Positions 52,876-62,985 are shown, counted from the first letter of the stretch. The stretch is DNA of 64,000 bases from Polaromonas sp. JS666 (GCF_000013865.1 NC_007948.1:806001-870000); one strand, 5' to 3'. Numbers and translations: made by a program. The notes: generated from the sequence alone by a model not told the origin.

Positions 52876-54012
52876 CTACCGCGTGAGCACGAGGTTGGTC
52901 CGGTGGACCATTTCAGGCTCGCCGGTGTAGCCCAGAAGTCTTTCGAATTCCGAAGACGCCTTGCGGCAAATCAGCCGTGCCTCCGAACTCGAATAGTTGG
53001 CCAGGCCCCGCGCAATTTCGGCGCCTTCGGCGTCCCGGATGGCAATCACGTCGCCCCGTGAAAAGTCGCCGTCCACCCTGGTCATGCCGATGGGCAGCAG
53101 GCTCTTGCCTTCATCGCGCACCTTGCTGACGGCCCCCGCGTCGACGGCAACCGAGCCGCGCATTTGCAGGTGATCGGCCATCCATTGCTTGCGGGCCTGT
53201 ATCTTCTGGGTTTGCGCGACCAGCAGCGTGCCGATGGCCTCGCCCTGCGTCAGCCGGATCAGTGCCTGCGGCTCGCGGCCCCAGGCAATGACCGTCGATG
53301 CGCCGGAGCCCGCCGCGCGTTTGGCCGCCAGGATTTTCGTGATCATGCCGCCCTTGCCAATGCTCGAGCCGGCGCCGCCGGCCATGGCTTCCAGTGCGGC
53401 ATCGCCGGCCTTCGCTTCGTGCACAAAGCGGGCGGCCGGGTCCTTGCGCGGGTCGGCGGTGTAAAGGCCCTTCTGGTCGGTCAGGATGACCAGCGCGTCA
53501 GCTTCGACAAGGTTGGCGACCAGCGCGCCCAGGGTGTCGTTGTCGCCAAACTTGATCTCGTCGTTGACGACGGTGTCGTTCTCGTTGATGACCGGCACCA
53601 CGCCCAACTGCAGCAAGGCCAGCAGGGTGGAGCGCGCGTTGAGGTAACGCTCCCGGTCGGCCAGGTCGGCATGCGTGAGCAGGACCTGCGCGCTGCCGAT
53701 GCCGTTCTCCCGCAGCTTGCTCTCATACACCTGGGCCAGCCCCATCTGGCCGACGGCGGCGGCGGCCTGCAACTCGTGGATGGCTTTGGGGCGGGCCGTC
53801 CAGCCCAGGCGCTTCATGCCTTCGGCGATGGCGCCGCTGCTCACCATGATGACTTCACGCCCATCCTTGACCAGCGCGGCCAGCTGTTCGCACCACAGGC
53901 CGATGGCGTCCGCGTCCAGTCCGCGGCCTTCATTGGTGACCAGGCTGGAGCCCACCTTGACCACAATGCGTCTGGCGTTGCGCAGGACGGGAGAGCCTGT
54001 CTTTTCTTGCAT
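52876..54012 (-). CDS. proB: Glutamate 5-kinase
   Basis: The 378-residue enzyme makes glutamyl-5-phosphate for proline synthesis. The amino acid kinase domain (about 1-265) begins [20 protein letters not shown] and includes [40 protein letters not shown] and [13 protein letters not shown]; a C-terminal PUA domain follows ([15 protein letters not shown] to [12 protein letters not shown]). It is the last gene of the rplU-rpmA-obgE-proB group and converges on the CNP1-like gene. Confidence 0.97.
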   Translation of the reverse strand: MQEKTGSPVLRNARRIVVKVGSSLVTNEGRGLDADAIGLWCEQLAALVKDGREVIMVSSGAIAEGMKRLGWTARPKAIHELQAAAAVGQMGLAQVYESKLRENGIGSAQVLLTHADLADRERYLNARSTLLALLQLGVVPVINENDTVVNDEIKFGDNDTLGALVANLVEADALVILTDQKGLYTADPRKDPAARFVHEAKAGDAALEAMAGGAGSSIGKGGMITKILAAKRAAGSGASTVIAWGREPQALIRLTQGEAIGTLLVAQTQKIQARKQWMADHLQMRGSVAVDAGAVSKVRDEGKSLLPIGMTRVDGDFSRGDVIAIRDAEGAEIARGLANYSSSEARLICRKASSEFERLLGYTGEPEMVHRTNLVLTR

Positions 54013-54056
54013 TTTAGATATTTTTCAGGCTCTAGTCCAATGAATACGAGGGTAAG

Positions 54057-54083
54057 AAGCTATCATATATGTAGCAATCGCCA
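54057..54083 (+). repeat. AT-rich small palindrome (TAGCAATCGCCA type)
   Basis: AAGCTAT, an AT-rich spacer, TAGCAATCGCCA. It shares both ends with 36600-36626 and lies in the 112-bp obgE-proB gap. Confidence 0.6.
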
Positions 54084-54124
54084 CTTCCGCACTTGCTGCG
54101 GATTTGGCAAAAAAAAACGAAGGG

Positions 54125-55210
54125 TCAGGGCGTCTCAGGCGATTCCGGAGGCAGCGGGACAAAGCGCGGGTCGACTTCTTCCACGGGTTGCTCGCTTTTC
54201 TGGACCTGCTTGACGTGCTGGTAGATCGTCTTGATCAGGTGTTCGCAGCCTTCGCGCGTGAGTGCCGAAATCTCGAACACAGGGCCCTTGAACTTGAAGC
54301 GTTTGACGAAATCCTTGACGATGGCTGCGCGCTTGTCTGCGTCCACCATGTCGAGCTTGTTCAGCACCAGCCAGCGCGGCTTTTCGTAGAGCGCTTCGTC
54401 GTATTTCTTGAGCTCGCGCACGATGGCTTTGGCCTGCGCCACCGGGTCCACGCCTTCGTCAAAAGGCGCCAGGTCCACGATGTGCAGCAGCAGCCGGGTG
54501 CGCTGCAGGTGCCGAAGGAAGAGATGTCCCAGGCCAGCACCTTCGGAGGCACCTTCAATCAGGCCGGGCAGGTCGGCCACCACAAAGCTTTGCTCGGGTC
54601 CCACCCGCACCACGCCCAGGTTGGGGTGAAGCGTGGTGAAAGGGTAGTCGGCGATGCGGGGGCGGGCGTTGGAGACTGCCGAAATAAAGGTGGATTTTCC
54701 GGCATTGGGCATGCCGAGCAGGCCCACGTCGGCCAGTACCTTGAGCTCCAGTTTGAGGTTTTTTCGCTCGCCGGGCCAGCCAGGCGTTTTGCTGCGGGGC
54801 GCGCGGTTGGTCGAGCTTTTGAAGCGCAGGTTGCCGAAACCGCCGTCTCCGCCCTTGGCGATCAGGACCTGCTCGCCCGGCACCAGCAGCTCAAAAAGGA
54901 CCTCGCCGGTCTCGGCGTCGGTCAGGATGGTGCCCACCGGCATCTTCAGGATGATGTCATCGCCTTTGGCGCCGAACATGTCCGAGCCCATGCCGTGCTG
55001 GCCGTTGCGGGCCTCGTGGCGCCGCGAAAAGCGGAAATCCACCAGCGTGTTGAGGTTGACATCCGCCACCGCGTACACATGGCCGCCGCGCCCGCCGTCG
55101 CCGCCGTTCGGGCCGCCGAACTCTTTGTACTTTTCGTGGCTGAACGAGACGCAGCCACTCCCGCCATCGCCGGCGGCAATGTCAATAAAGGCTTCGTCAA
55201 CAAATTTCAT
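54125..55210 (-). CDS. obgE: GTPase Obg/CgtA
   Basis: The 361-residue ribosome-associated GTPase has the Gly-rich Obg domain (1-158, [18 protein letters not shown] and [16 protein letters not shown]), then the G domain with G1 [10 protein letters not shown]2/G3 [11 protein letters not shown] and [12 protein letters not shown]4 NKLDM and G5 ISALTREG. It is involved in 50S maturation and stress control. It follows rplU-rpmA as usual, but a terminator hairpin lies in the 118-bp gap. Confidence 0.97.
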   Translation of the reverse strand: MKFVDEAFIDIAAGDGGSGCVSFSHEKYKEFGGPNGGDGGRGGHVYAVADVNLNTLVDFRFSRRHEARNGQHGMGSDMFGAKGDDIILKMPVGTILTDAETGEVLFELLVPGEQVLIAKGGDGGFGNLRFKSSTNRAPRSKTPGWPGERKNLKLELKVLADVGLLGMPNAGKSTFISAVSNARPRIADYPFTTLHPNLGVVRVGPEQSFVVADLPGLIEGASEGAGLGHLFLRHLQRTRLLLHIVDLAPFDEGVDPVAQAKAIVRELKKYDEALYEKPRWLVLNKLDMVDADKRAAIVKDFVKRFKFKGPVFEISALTREGCEHLIKTIYQHVKQVQKSEQPVEEVDPRFVPLPPESPETP

Positions 55211-55263
55211 GATGGAATGCTGCGGTTAAAACAGGTACGTTAGAGGCCGGAGATCAAGTTTAC

Positions 55264-55298
55264 AAACAAAAAAGCCCCGACAAGTCGGGGCTTCGTTT
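55264..55298 (-). terminator. Rho-independent terminator after rplU-rpmA
   Basis: Stem AAGCCCCGAC/GTCGGGGCTT at 55272-55293; on the minus strand it is followed by TTTTTTGTTTG. It should end or attenuate the ribosomal-protein transcript before obgE. It also has T-rich sequence on the plus side, though weaker. Confidence 0.85.
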
Positions 55299-55328
55299 CA
55301 GTCGAAGTGACTTATCGAAGTGATCAGC

Positions 55329-55586
55329 TCAGGCTGGGGTCACATTCACGGTGTGCTTGTTCAGTGCACCCTTGACGGAGAAGGATACCGCGCCGTCAAC
55401 AAGCGCAAACAGGGTGTGGTCCTTGCCGATGCCGACATTGACGCCTGGGTGGAACTTGGTGCCGCGCTGGCGCACGATGATGCTGCCAGCGTTGATCACT
55501 TCACCGCCAAATTTCTTGACGCCCAGCATCTTGGGCTGCGAATCGCGCCCGTTTCGCGTAGAGCCGCCGCCTTTTTTCTGTGCCAT
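55329..55586 (-). CDS. rpmA: 50S ribosomal protein L27
   Basis: The 85-residue protein starts [29 protein letters not shown], with [28 protein letters not shown], the full bacterial L27 pattern. Its N-terminal tail reaches the peptidyl transferase centre. It is cotranscribed with rplU 38 bp upstream. Confidence 0.98.
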
Positions 55587-55624
55587 TTTTCAATACTCCT
55601 TGGTGAGTCCTGGTACTTCTGTGC

Positions 55625-55936
55625 TTAACCGACGATGGCGCCGATTTGCAGTTCGGTGAAGTTTTGCCGGTGACCCTGGCGTTTCTGGTAGTGCTTGCGA
55701 CGGCGCATTTTGAAAATGCGCACTTTGTCGTGCCTGCCATGAGACAGCACCGTGACTGTGACAGTCGCGCCGGACACCAAGGGCGTACCAACCTTGATTG
55801 CGCTGCCTTCTCCGACAGCCAATACCTGGTCAATAACGATCTCTTGGCCTACGTCCGCAGCAATCTGTTCTACTTTAATTTTTTCTCCAGCAGCAACTTT
55901 GTATTGTTTGCCACCGGTTTTTATGACCGCGTACAT
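55625..55936 (-). CDS. rplU: 50S ribosomal protein L21
   Basis: The 103-residue protein starts [25 protein letters not shown] and ends [27 protein letters not shown], typical L21. ATG 55936 is chosen with a GAGG site; the open frame runs 20 codons further up into the promoter. It heads the rplU-rpmA transcript. Confidence 0.98.
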   Translation of the reverse strand: MYAVIKTGGKQYKVAAGEKIKVEQIAADVGQEIVIDQVLAVGEGSAIKVGTPLVSGATVTVTVLSHGRHDKVRIFKMRRRKHYQKRQGHRQNFTELQIGAIVG

Positions 55937-55986
55937 GTGAGACCTCGTAAATTGAGTTCTGCGGACGGATTTCCACAGAGCCCGAG

Positions 55987-56015
55987 ATTCTAGCACGGCC
56001 TGCCAAAAATGGCCA
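55987..56015 (-). promoter_or_regulatory. Promoter of rplU-rpmA
   Basis: On the minus strand TGGCCA (56015-56010) and TAGAAT (55992-55987) are 17 bp apart. It gives a leader of about 45 nt before rplU. Confidence 0.5.
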
Positions 56016-56078
56016 GGCCGGCGGTTTTGCGGCTATTTCGCCGGGGGGGCAACCGGCCGCCGGGGATGGGGTGCTTTC

Positions 56079-56084
56079 TATAAT
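56079..56084 (+). promoter_or_regulatory. -10 box of the ispB promoter
   Basis: A perfect TATAAT 30 bp before the ispB TTG start. No good -35 is seen 16-18 bp upstream, so an extended or factor-dependent promoter is possible. Confidence 0.45.
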
Positions 56085-56113
56085 CTGCCCAAACTTTACG
56101 TCTGGACCGCCTT

Positions 56114-57097
56114 TTGTCTGCCAATTCCTCAAGCACCGCCGCCGCCCTTGCCCTGATTGCCGACGACATGCGTGGAATGGACGCGGTGATCGAGCGCCGG
56201 CTGAAATCGGACGTGCCACTGGTCAGCCAAGTGTCGCAATATATCGTGGCGGCCGGCGGCAAGCGCCTGCGGCCCGCCCTGCTGCTTCTGATGTGTGGTG
56301 CTCTGGGTTATCGCGGCGATCAGCGCTACAACCTGGCGGCGGTGGTGGAGTTCATCCACACCGCCACCTTGCTGCATGATGACGTGGTGGATGAGTCCAC
56401 GCTGCGCCGCGGCCGAGCCACGGCCAACGAGGCCTTCGGCAACCCTGCGAGCGTGCTGGTCGGGGATTTTCTATATTCCCGCGCCTTCCAGATGATGGTG
56501 GAGGCCGGGGACATGCGCGTCATGCAGACACTCGCGGAGGCCACCAATGTGATTGCCGAGGGCGAAGTGCTGCAGCTGATGAACATGCATGACGCCACGC
56601 TGTCAGAGGACGGTTACCTGCGGGTGATCCGTTCCAAGACGGCCAAGCTGTTCGAGGCCAGCGCCCGTCTGGCGGCATTGCTGGCGCAGTCCCCCCCGCC
56701 CGTGGAGCAAAGCTGCGCCGATTATGGACAGGCGCTGGGCACCGCTTTCCAGGTGATTGACGATGTGCTGGACTATGACGGCGATGTATCGGAAATGGGG
56801 AAAAACCTGGGGGACGACCTGCGCGAAGGCAAGACGACGCTGCCGCTCATCATTGCGATGCAGCGATGCACCGAACTTGAGCGTGCCGTGATCCGGCGGG
56901 CCATTGAAACAGGCGGAACGGACCAGATGCCGCAGATCATTGCCATCGTGCAACAAACGGGAGCCCTGCAGGCAACACGGGACGCGGCCGCCGCGGAGGC
57001 CCAGCGCGCGCTGGATGCCTTGCAAGTATTGCCCCAAAACCCTTACAGTAATGCCTTGGGGCATCTGGCATCTCAACTGCTGCAGAGACGCTCCTGA
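56114..57097 (+). CDS. ispB: Octaprenyl diphosphate synthase-type polyprenyl synthetase
   Basis: The 327-residue trans-prenyltransferase builds the ubiquinone side chain. Motifs: GGKRLRPALLLL, first Asp-rich motif LLHDDVVDESTLRRGR, the second QVIDDVLDYDGD, and GKNLGDDLREGKTTLPLI. The chosen start is TTG 56114; ATG 56168 is a shorter alternative. Divergent from rplU as in many proteobacteria. tRNA-Pro begins 13 bp after its stop. Confidence 0.93.
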   Translation: MSANSSSTAAALALIADDMRGMDAVIERRLKSDVPLVSQVSQYIVAAGGKRLRPALLLLMCGALGYRGDQRYNLAAVVEFIHTATLLHDDVVDESTLRRGRATANEAFGNPASVLVGDFLYSRAFQMMVEAGDMRVMQTLAEATNVIAEGEVLQLMNMHDATLSEDGYLRVIRSKTAKLFEASARLAALLAQSPPPVEQSCADYGQALGTAFQVIDDVLDYDGDVSEMGKNLGDDLREGKTTLPLIIAMQRCTELERAVIRRAIETGGTDQMPQIIAIVQQTGALQATRDAAAAEAQRALDALQVLPQNPYSNALGHLASQLLQRRS

Positions 57098-57110
57098 CGG
57101 TTTGTGAAGG

Positions 57111-57187
57111 CGGGGTGTAGCTTAGCCTGGTAGAGCGCTACGTTCGGGACGTAGAGGCCGGAGGTTCGAATCCTCTCACCCCGACCA
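57111..57187 (+). tRNA. tRNA-Pro (CGG)
   Basis: 77 nt with acceptor CGGGGTG/CACCCCG, anticodon stem CTACG/CGTAG, loop TTCGGGA with anticodon CGG (57145-57147), T loop TTCGAAT and encoded CCA. A T6 run follows within 10 bases and may aid termination. Confidence 0.97.
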
Positions 57188-57323
57188 GATTCTTTTTTCG
57201 GTTTTTACCGAGTGTGCGTTTCTCCGCACAGTTGCAACGCTTTGGGGTGGGGCGGGGGTGTTTTCGATTTACACCTTGTTATCTATCGACGATGATACCC
57301 ATTTGGGCTAATTTCAAAGATTC

Positions 57324-59060
57324 ATGGCCGCTGTCGATACTGCTATCAACGAACCGCCCGCCTTGGCATTGCCCGGATTGGGCCGGGCATTGGTGGTGGC
57401 AGGCAAGCTGGGCCAGAAGGCCGCTGAAGACATTTTTCGCAAGGCCCAAAGCGGGCGCACCAGCTTCATTGCCGAGCTGACCGGTTCAGGCGCCGTGTCT
57501 GCGTTTGACCTGGCGCACACGATGTCCATCGCGTTCGCCGCGCCTTTGCTCGATCTGGAGGCCATCGACGTCCAGCGTTTGCCCAAAGGCCTGCTCGACA
57601 CCAAGATTTGCACGACTTACCGCATTGTCGTGCTGAGCAAGCGCAATAACCGCCTGATCGTCGCAACGGCAGATCCCTCTGACCAGGAAGCGGCGGAAAA
57701 GATCAAGTTTTCCACCCAGATGGGTGTGGACTGGGTGATTGCCGAGTATGACAAGCTGTCCAAACTGGTGGAGGCGTCGAGTACCACGGCTGCCGAGGCC
57801 ATGGAGAGCATCATCGGCGATGATTTCGAGTTCGATGAATCTTCGGTGGATTCAGGCGCTGCTGAAGACAGCGATGCCAGCGTCTCTGAAGTCGAAGATG
57901 CACCGGTCGTCAAATTTCTCCAGAAGATGCTGCTCGATGCCTTCAGCATGCGGGCCTCTGATTTGCACTTTGAGCCGTTCGAGCACACCTACCGTGTCCG
58001 TTTCCGGATCGACGGCGAATTGCGCGAAATTGCTTCGCCGCCCGTGGCCATCAAGGAAAAACTCGCGGCACGTATCAAGGTGATCTCCAAGCTGGATATC
58101 TCGGAAAAGCGGGTGCCGCAGGATGGCAAGATGAAGCTCAAGATCGGCCCTGACCGCGTGATCGATTTTCGGGTCAGCACCTTGCCCACCATGTACGGTG
58201 AAAAGGTCGTGATCCGTATTCTGGACCCGAGCAGTGCCAAACTGGGTATTGACGCGCTGGGTTACGAGCCGGTTGAGAAGGAGCGCTTGCTGGCGGCCAT
58301 CCAGCGGCCCTATGGCATGGTGCTGGTGACCGGCCCGACCGGCTCCGGCAAGACAGTGTCGCTGTACACCTGCCTGAATATCCTGAACAAGCCGGGCGTC
58401 AACATTGCCACGGCTGAAGACCCTGCCGAGATCACCTTGCCAGGCGTCAACCAGGTCAGCATGAACGACAAGGCGGGCATGACTTTCTCTGTCGCGCTCA
58501 AGGCCTTTTTGCGTCAGGATCCGGACATCATCATGGTGGGTGAGATCCGCGACATCGAAACCGCCGACATCGCGATCAAGGCGGCCCAGACCGGCCACAT
58601 GGTCATGTCAACGCTGCATACCAACGACGCGCCAACCACCTTGACCCGCATGCGCAATATGGGCATTGCGCCCTTCAATATTGCATCGAGCGTGATCCTG
58701 ATCACGGCGCAGCGGCTGGCGCGGCGCCTGTGTGTTAACTGCAAGGCGCCCGCAGATATTCCGCGCGAAACCTTGCTGGAGGCAGGATTCAAGGAAGAAG
58801 AAGTCGATGGTTCCTGGACGCCATATCGCCCGGTGGGCTGTTCCATGTGTACAAATGGTTACAAGGGTCGCGTTGGCATCTACCAGGTCATGCCTATTTC
58901 CGAAGAGATCCAGCGGATAGTGTTGCGCGACGGCAGCGCCCTTGAGATTGCGGCGCAGGCAGAAGCTGAGGGTGTCAGGAGTTTGCGCCAGTCCGGCCTG
59001 TCTAAAGTTAAACTCGGCACGACCTCCCTGGAAGAGGTTTTGGGTTGCACCAATGTCTAA
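57324..59060 (+). CDS. pilB: Type IV pilus assembly ATPase PilB
   Basis: The 578-residue hexameric motor powers pilus extension. It has an N-terminal GspE/MshEN domain, Walker A GPTGSGKT near residue 335, Asp and His boxes (RASDLHFEPFEHTYRVRFRIDGEL, TGHMVMSTLHTNDAPTTLTR), Walker B DPDIIMVGEIRD and the zinc-binding CVNC and CSMC pairs. A linker of about 25 acidic and Ser residues (DFEFDESSVDSGAAEDSDAS) separates the domains. pilC follows after 81 bp. Confidence 0.97.
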   Translation: MAAVDTAINEPPALALPGLGRALVVAGKLGQKAAEDIFRKAQSGRTSFIAELTGSGAVSAFDLAHTMSIAFAAPLLDLEAIDVQRLPKGLLDTKICTTYRIVVLSKRNNRLIVATADPSDQEAAEKIKFSTQMGVDWVIAEYDKLSKLVEASSTTAAEAMESIIGDDFEFDESSVDSGAAEDSDASVSEVEDAPVVKFLQKMLLDAFSMRASDLHFEPFEHTYRVRFRIDGELREIASPPVAIKEKLAARIKVISKLDISEKRVPQDGKMKLKIGPDRVIDFRVSTLPTMYGEKVVIRILDPSSAKLGIDALGYEPVEKERLLAAIQRPYGMVLVTGPTGSGKTVSLYTCLNILNKPGVNIATAEDPAEITLPGVNQVSMNDKAGMTFSVALKAFLRQDPDIIMVGEIRDIETADIAIKAAQTGHMVMSTLHTNDAPTTLTRMRNMGIAPFNIASSVILITAQRLARRLCVNCKAPADIPRETLLEAGFKEEEVDGSWTPYRPVGCSMCTNGYKGRVGIYQVMPISEEIQRIVLRDGSALEIAAQAEAEGVRSLRQSGLSKVKLGTTSLEEVLGCTNV

Positions 59061-59141
59061 TGGGCGTGCAAAGTTGAACACACTGGTGAGTGACTGTGGC
59101 GACGGGGTGGCCTGAGGCCATCCATACAACGAGAAAACATC

Positions 59142-60359
59142 ATGGCAACTGCAGTATCCAAAGGCGTCAAGGAATTTGTTTTCGAGTGGGAGGGCAAGGA
59201 CCGGGGGGGTAAACCGGTCCGTGGCGAGATCCGTGCCTCTGGCGAGAACCAGGTCAAGTCTTCCTTGCGCCGGCAGGGTGTGTTGCCCACCAAAATCAAG
59301 AAGCGCAGCATGCGCTCGGGCAAGGCCATCAAGCCCAAGGATATTGCCATTTTCACCCGCCAGCTCGCCACGATGATGAAGGCGGGTGTGCCCCTGTTGC
59401 AGTCATTTGACATCGTCGGTCGCGGCAACCCCAACGGCAGCGTGACCAAACTGCTCAATGATGTACGCACCGATGTGGAAACCGGGACTTCGCTGAGCGC
59501 TGCGTTTCGCAAATATCCGCTGTATTTCAATGCGCTGTATTGCAACCTTGTCGAGGCCGGTGAAGCCGCCGGTATTCTTGAGTCCCTGCTGGATCGCCTG
59601 GCGGTCTACATGGAAAAGACCGAGGCCATCAAGTCAAAAATCAAGTCCGCCCTGATGTACCCGATCTCGGTGGTTGTGGTGGCCTTTGTGGTGGTGGCGG
59701 TGATCATGATTTTTGTGATCCCGGCCTTCAAGGAGGTGTTTACCTCGTTTGGTGCCGATTTGCCGGCACCCACGCTGTTTGTGATAGCCGTCAGCGAGTT
59801 CTTCGTGGCTTACTGGTGGCTGATTTTTGGAGGCATTGGTGGCTCCCTGTATTTTTTCATGCAGGCGTGGAAGCGCAACGAAAAGATGCAGAAGTTCATG
59901 GACCGGCTCCTGCTCAAGGTGCCCGTGTTTGGGCCCCTCATTGAAAAGTCATGTATTGCCCGCTGGACCCGTACGCTCTCCACCATGTTTGCGGCCGGCG
60001 TGCCGCTCGTGGAGGCGCTGGATTCCGTGGGAGGCGCATCCGGCAATTCGCTCTATGCTGATGCCACGGAAAAAATCCAGCAGGAAGTTTCCACCGGCAC
60101 CAGCCTGACGGCGGCGATGGGCAATGCCAACCTGTTTCCCACCATGGTGCTGCAGATGTGCGCCATCGGTGAGGAGTCCGGCTCGGTCGACCACATGCTG
60201 GGCAAGGCCGCCGATTTCTATGAGGCGGAAGTCGATGAAATGGTGGCCGGCCTGTCCAGCCTGATGGAGCCTATCATCATCGTGTTTCTGGGCACGTTGA
60301 TTGGCGGTATCGTGGTTTCCATGTACCTGCCCATTTTCAAGCTGGGTCAAGTCGTTTAA
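59142..60359 (+). CDS. pilC: Type IV pilus inner-membrane platform protein PilC
   Basis: The 405-residue platform protein has two T2SSF cytoplasmic domains, each starting with the FTRQLATMMKAGVPLLQSFDIV or IARWTRTLSTMFAAGVPLVEALDSV pattern, and three transmembrane helices (VVVVAFVVVAVIMIFVIPAF, WWLIFGGIGGSLYFFM, IIIVFLGTLIGGIVVSMYLPI). PilB works on it to add pilins. Its stop and the pilD start share one base. Confidence 0.97.
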   Translation: MATAVSKGVKEFVFEWEGKDRGGKPVRGEIRASGENQVKSSLRRQGVLPTKIKKRSMRSGKAIKPKDIAIFTRQLATMMKAGVPLLQSFDIVGRGNPNGSVTKLLNDVRTDVETGTSLSAAFRKYPLYFNALYCNLVEAGEAAGILESLLDRLAVYMEKTEAIKSKIKSALMYPISVVVVAFVVVAVIMIFVIPAFKEVFTSFGADLPAPTLFVIAVSEFFVAYWWLIFGGIGGSLYFFMQAWKRNEKMQKFMDRLLLKVPVFGPLIEKSCIARWTRTLSTMFAAGVPLVEALDSVGGASGNSLYADATEKIQQEVSTGTSLTAAMGNANLFPTMVLQMCAIGEESGSVDHMLGKAADFYEAEVDEMVAGLSSLMEPIIIVFLGTLIGGIVVSMYLPIFKLGQVV

Positions 60360-61216
60360 TGCCGACGGGATTGGGTTTGGGGCCGGAGTTTGAGGCGCTG
60401 CTGGCCGGATTTTTTGGCCTGCTGATCGGCAGCTTCCTGAACGTCGTCATCTACCGCCTGCCCAAAATGATGGAGCGGCAGTGGGCGCAGGAGTGCGCCG
60501 ACCTGGCCGGAAAATCCGTGGAGCCCGGAGAAAAATTCAATTTGGTGGCACCGCGGTCGCGCTGCTCCAATTGCGGCCATGTCATTCGCTGGTACGAGAA
60601 CATCCCGGTGGCGAGCTACCTGTTCCTCCGCGGGAAATGCTCCATGTGCAGCGCCCCCTACGGCGTGCGCTATCCCATCGTGGAGGCGATCACCGGCGCC
60701 CTATTTTTCTTTTGCGCATGGCGTTGGGGCTGGTCGCTCGCTGCGCTGGTCTGGTGCGGATTTTCGGCAGCGCTGCTGGTGCTGGCACTGATTGATTGGG
60801 ACACGACCTTGCTGCCGGACGACATCACCTTGCCCTTGCTGTGGGCTGGATTGATCGTGGCGGCGCTGCAGTGGAATCCGGCCGTGAATCTGTACAGTGC
60901 CCTGTGGGGTGCGATTGCCGGTTATCTCTCGCTCTGGCTGGTGTACTGGGCCTTCAAACTGGTGACCGGAAAAGAAGGCATGGGTTACGGCGACTTCAAA
61001 CTGTTTGCCGCACTGGGTGCCTGGTTTGGCTGGCAGGCGCTGATTCCGATGATCCTGATGGCATCCATCATTGGCGCCATCATTGGCATTGCGCTGAAGT
61101 TTTCCAGCGGACTGCGCGAGGGCGGTTACGTGCCGTTTGGCCCTTTCCTGGCGGGTGCGGGATTTACCGCCATGGTGTTCGGGCCTCAATCGATTCTGCA
61201 GTTTGTGGGTTTGTGA
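60359..61216 (+). CDS. pilD: Prepilin leader peptidase/N-methyltransferase PilD
   Basis: The 285-residue membrane aspartyl protease cleaves and methylates prepilins. The N-terminal SFLNVVIYRLP, the cytoplasmic Cys tetrad CSNCGHVIRW and CSMCSAPYG, and the catalytic aspartates in ALIDWDTTLLPDDITLPL and GYGDFKLFAALGAWFG are present. It has about seven hydrophobic helices. coaE follows 4 bp downstream, the classic pilBCD-coaE order. Confidence 0.97.
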   Translation: MPTGLGLGPEFEALLAGFFGLLIGSFLNVVIYRLPKMMERQWAQECADLAGKSVEPGEKFNLVAPRSRCSNCGHVIRWYENIPVASYLFLRGKCSMCSAPYGVRYPIVEAITGALFFFCAWRWGWSLAALVWCGFSAALLVLALIDWDTTLLPDDITLPLLWAGLIVAALQWNPAVNLYSALWGAIAGYLSLWLVYWAFKLVTGKEGMGYGDFKLFAALGAWFGWQALIPMILMASIIGAIIGIALKFSSGLREGGYVPFGPFLAGAGFTAMVFGPQSILQFVGL

Positions 61217-61220
61217 TGCC

Positions 61221-61844
61221 ATGCCCTTCGCAGCCCAGCGTATCGGACTGACTGGCGGCATAGGCAGCGGCAAGAGTACGGTGGCCCGCCTGCTGGTGGG
61301 ACGGGGCGCAACGCTGGTCGATGCAGACGCCATCGCCCGTCAGGTGACGGCGCCTGGAGGCGCTGCCATCAACGAAATCGCCCGCCAGTTTGGAAGCGCC
61401 GCCCTCACGGCCAGCGGGGCCATGGACCGTGACCGGATGCGTCTGCTTGCCTTCAACGACCCGGCAGTCAGGCGGCAGCTGGAGGCCATCATCCACCCCT
61501 TGGTGAGCCAGGAAAGCTCGCGGCAGTACAGCCAAGCCGCGCAGGCGGGCAGTTCATGCATCGTTTTTGATATTCCCTTGCTGGTCGAGTCGGGGCGCTG
61601 GCGGCAGCAGCTGGACCGGGTTCTGGTGGTGGACTGCAGCGAAGCCACCCAGATCGCCCGGGTCATGGCCCGCGAACTCGGGCGCAGCGGCTGGACGCGT
61701 GAAGTTGTTGAAAAAATAATCGATGGGCAGGCCAGCCGCGCGCAGCGGCTGGGGGCAGCCGATATCTGCATCTATAACGATGGCCTGTCTCTTGAAGCCC
61801 TTGGCTTGCAGGTGGCACAGCTTGCAAGCCGCTTCGGGCTATGA
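61221..61844 (+). CDS. coaE: Dephospho-CoA kinase
   Basis: The 207-residue enzyme phosphorylates dephospho-CoA in the last step of CoA synthesis. P-loop GLTGGIGSGKSTVARLL at the N terminus, VDADAIARQVTAPGG, IHPLVSQE, FDIPLLVESGRW and the RLGAADICIYND tail are typical. ATG 61221 follows the pilD stop by 4 bases; the frame extends into pilD but is not meaningful. Confidence 0.96.
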   Translation: MPFAAQRIGLTGGIGSGKSTVARLLVGRGATLVDADAIARQVTAPGGAAINEIARQFGSAALTASGAMDRDRMRLLAFNDPAVRRQLEAIIHPLVSQESSRQYSQAAQAGSSCIVFDIPLLVESGRWRQQLDRVLVVDCSEATQIARVMARELGRSGWTREVVEKIIDGQASRAQRLGAADICIYNDGLSLEALGLQVAQLASRFGL

Positions 61845-61887
61845 TGCGCAGACAAGCATTCCCCATGAAGTTGACGAAAATAGCGCT

Positions 61888-62643
61888 GTGATTCTTTACG
61901 AGTATCCTTTTAACGAACGCATACGCACCTATTTGCGCCTGGAGCATCTGTTCCGCCGCCTGGGTGAACTGGTGGAACGGGAAAGTCCGACGGATCATCA
62001 CTATGCCATCACGACCATATTCGAAATCATGGATGTGGGTGCCCGGGCGGATCTGAAAACCGACGTGCTCAAGGATCTCGAGAAGCAGAAGCATGTTCTC
62101 AACGGTTACCGCGGCAACCCGGCCATTTCTGAAGCGGTGCTTGATGAAGTCACGGGGCAGCTTGAGGGCTGCTTTGCAGCCCTGAACAATCTCCCGGGCA
62201 AGGCAGGGCATTCGTTGACCGAGAACGACTGGCTCATGAGCATACGCAGCCGTGTCGGTATTCCGGGCGGAACCTGCGAGTTTGACCTTCCGGCCTACTA
62301 TGCATGGCAGCATCTGGGCTCCGCCACACGCCAGCACGACTTGCAGCGCTGGGTGGCACCGCTCGTGCCGCTGGCTGAATCCATACGCGTGCTGCTGACG
62401 CTATTGCGTGACTCCGGCGCGCCGCAGAAGGTGGTGGCACCGGGTGGGCAGTACCAGCAGACCCTGCCGCAAGGGCGCACCTTCCAGTTGCTGCGTCTGC
62501 GCATCGACCCCGCCAAGGGGCTGATTCCCGAAATCAGTGGCAACCGCCTGATCGTTTCGGTTCGACTGATGCGCCACGAGAGCGATGACAGGCTGCATGC
62601 GAGCACCGACGATTCGACGTTTGAATTGACCCTTTGCTCCTGA
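61888..62643 (+). CDS. zapD: Cell division protein ZapD
   Basis: The 251-residue product from GTG 61888 begins VILYEYPFNERIRTYLRLEHLFRRL, the ZapD (DUF1342) N terminus, and has the all-helical then beta-rich layout with GIPGGTCEFDLPAYYAWQH. ZapD binds the FtsZ C-terminal peptide and bundles filaments. Upstream ATGs are out of frame or absent, so GTG is the best start. The coaE-zapD-yacG order is conserved. Confidence 0.94.
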   Translation: MILYEYPFNERIRTYLRLEHLFRRLGELVERESPTDHHYAITTIFEIMDVGARADLKTDVLKDLEKQKHVLNGYRGNPAISEAVLDEVTGQLEGCFAALNNLPGKAGHSLTENDWLMSIRSRVGIPGGTCEFDLPAYYAWQHLGSATRQHDLQRWVAPLVPLAESIRVLLTLLRDSGAPQKVVAPGGQYQQTLPQGRTFQLLRLRIDPAKGLIPEISGNRLIVSVRLMRHESDDRLHASTDDSTFELTLCS

Positions 62644-62675
62644 GCGCCTGATTTCCAGCAGAACCGTTTGAGGCC

Positions 62676-62891
62676 ATGTCAGCCATGAATGAAGACTCAA
62701 GGCCCGTCAAGCGGGTGGCATGCCCCGGTTGCGGCGGCGAAAGCATCTATGCGCCGAGCAATCCTTTCCGGCCCTTTTGCAGCGAGCGCTGCAAAAACCT
62801 CGATTTGGGCGCCTGGGCCAGCGAGGAGTTCCGCATGCCGGCTGACACCCCGCCCGATGATGAAAACTACGGCGACCCCAAGCTGCAATGA
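62676..62891 (+). CDS. yacG: DNA gyrase inhibitor YacG
   Basis: The 71-residue zinc protein has two Cys pairs ([10 protein letters not shown] and [22 protein letters not shown]). In E. coli YacG binds GyrB and blocks DNA binding. Its place after zapD and coaE matches the enteric coaE-zapD-yacG block. Confidence 0.95.
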   Translation: MSAMNEDSRPVKRVACPGCGGESIYAPSNPFRPFCSERCKNLDLGAWASEEFRMPADTPPDDENYGDPKLQ

Positions 62892-62985
62892 GTGTTTAAG
62901 CAGCTGACAGAGTTCAGCCGGAGTTCAGCCGCATCCGGAAAATCAAAAGATCAAAAGATCAACAAGCAGGAAAAGGGGAGAGGAA

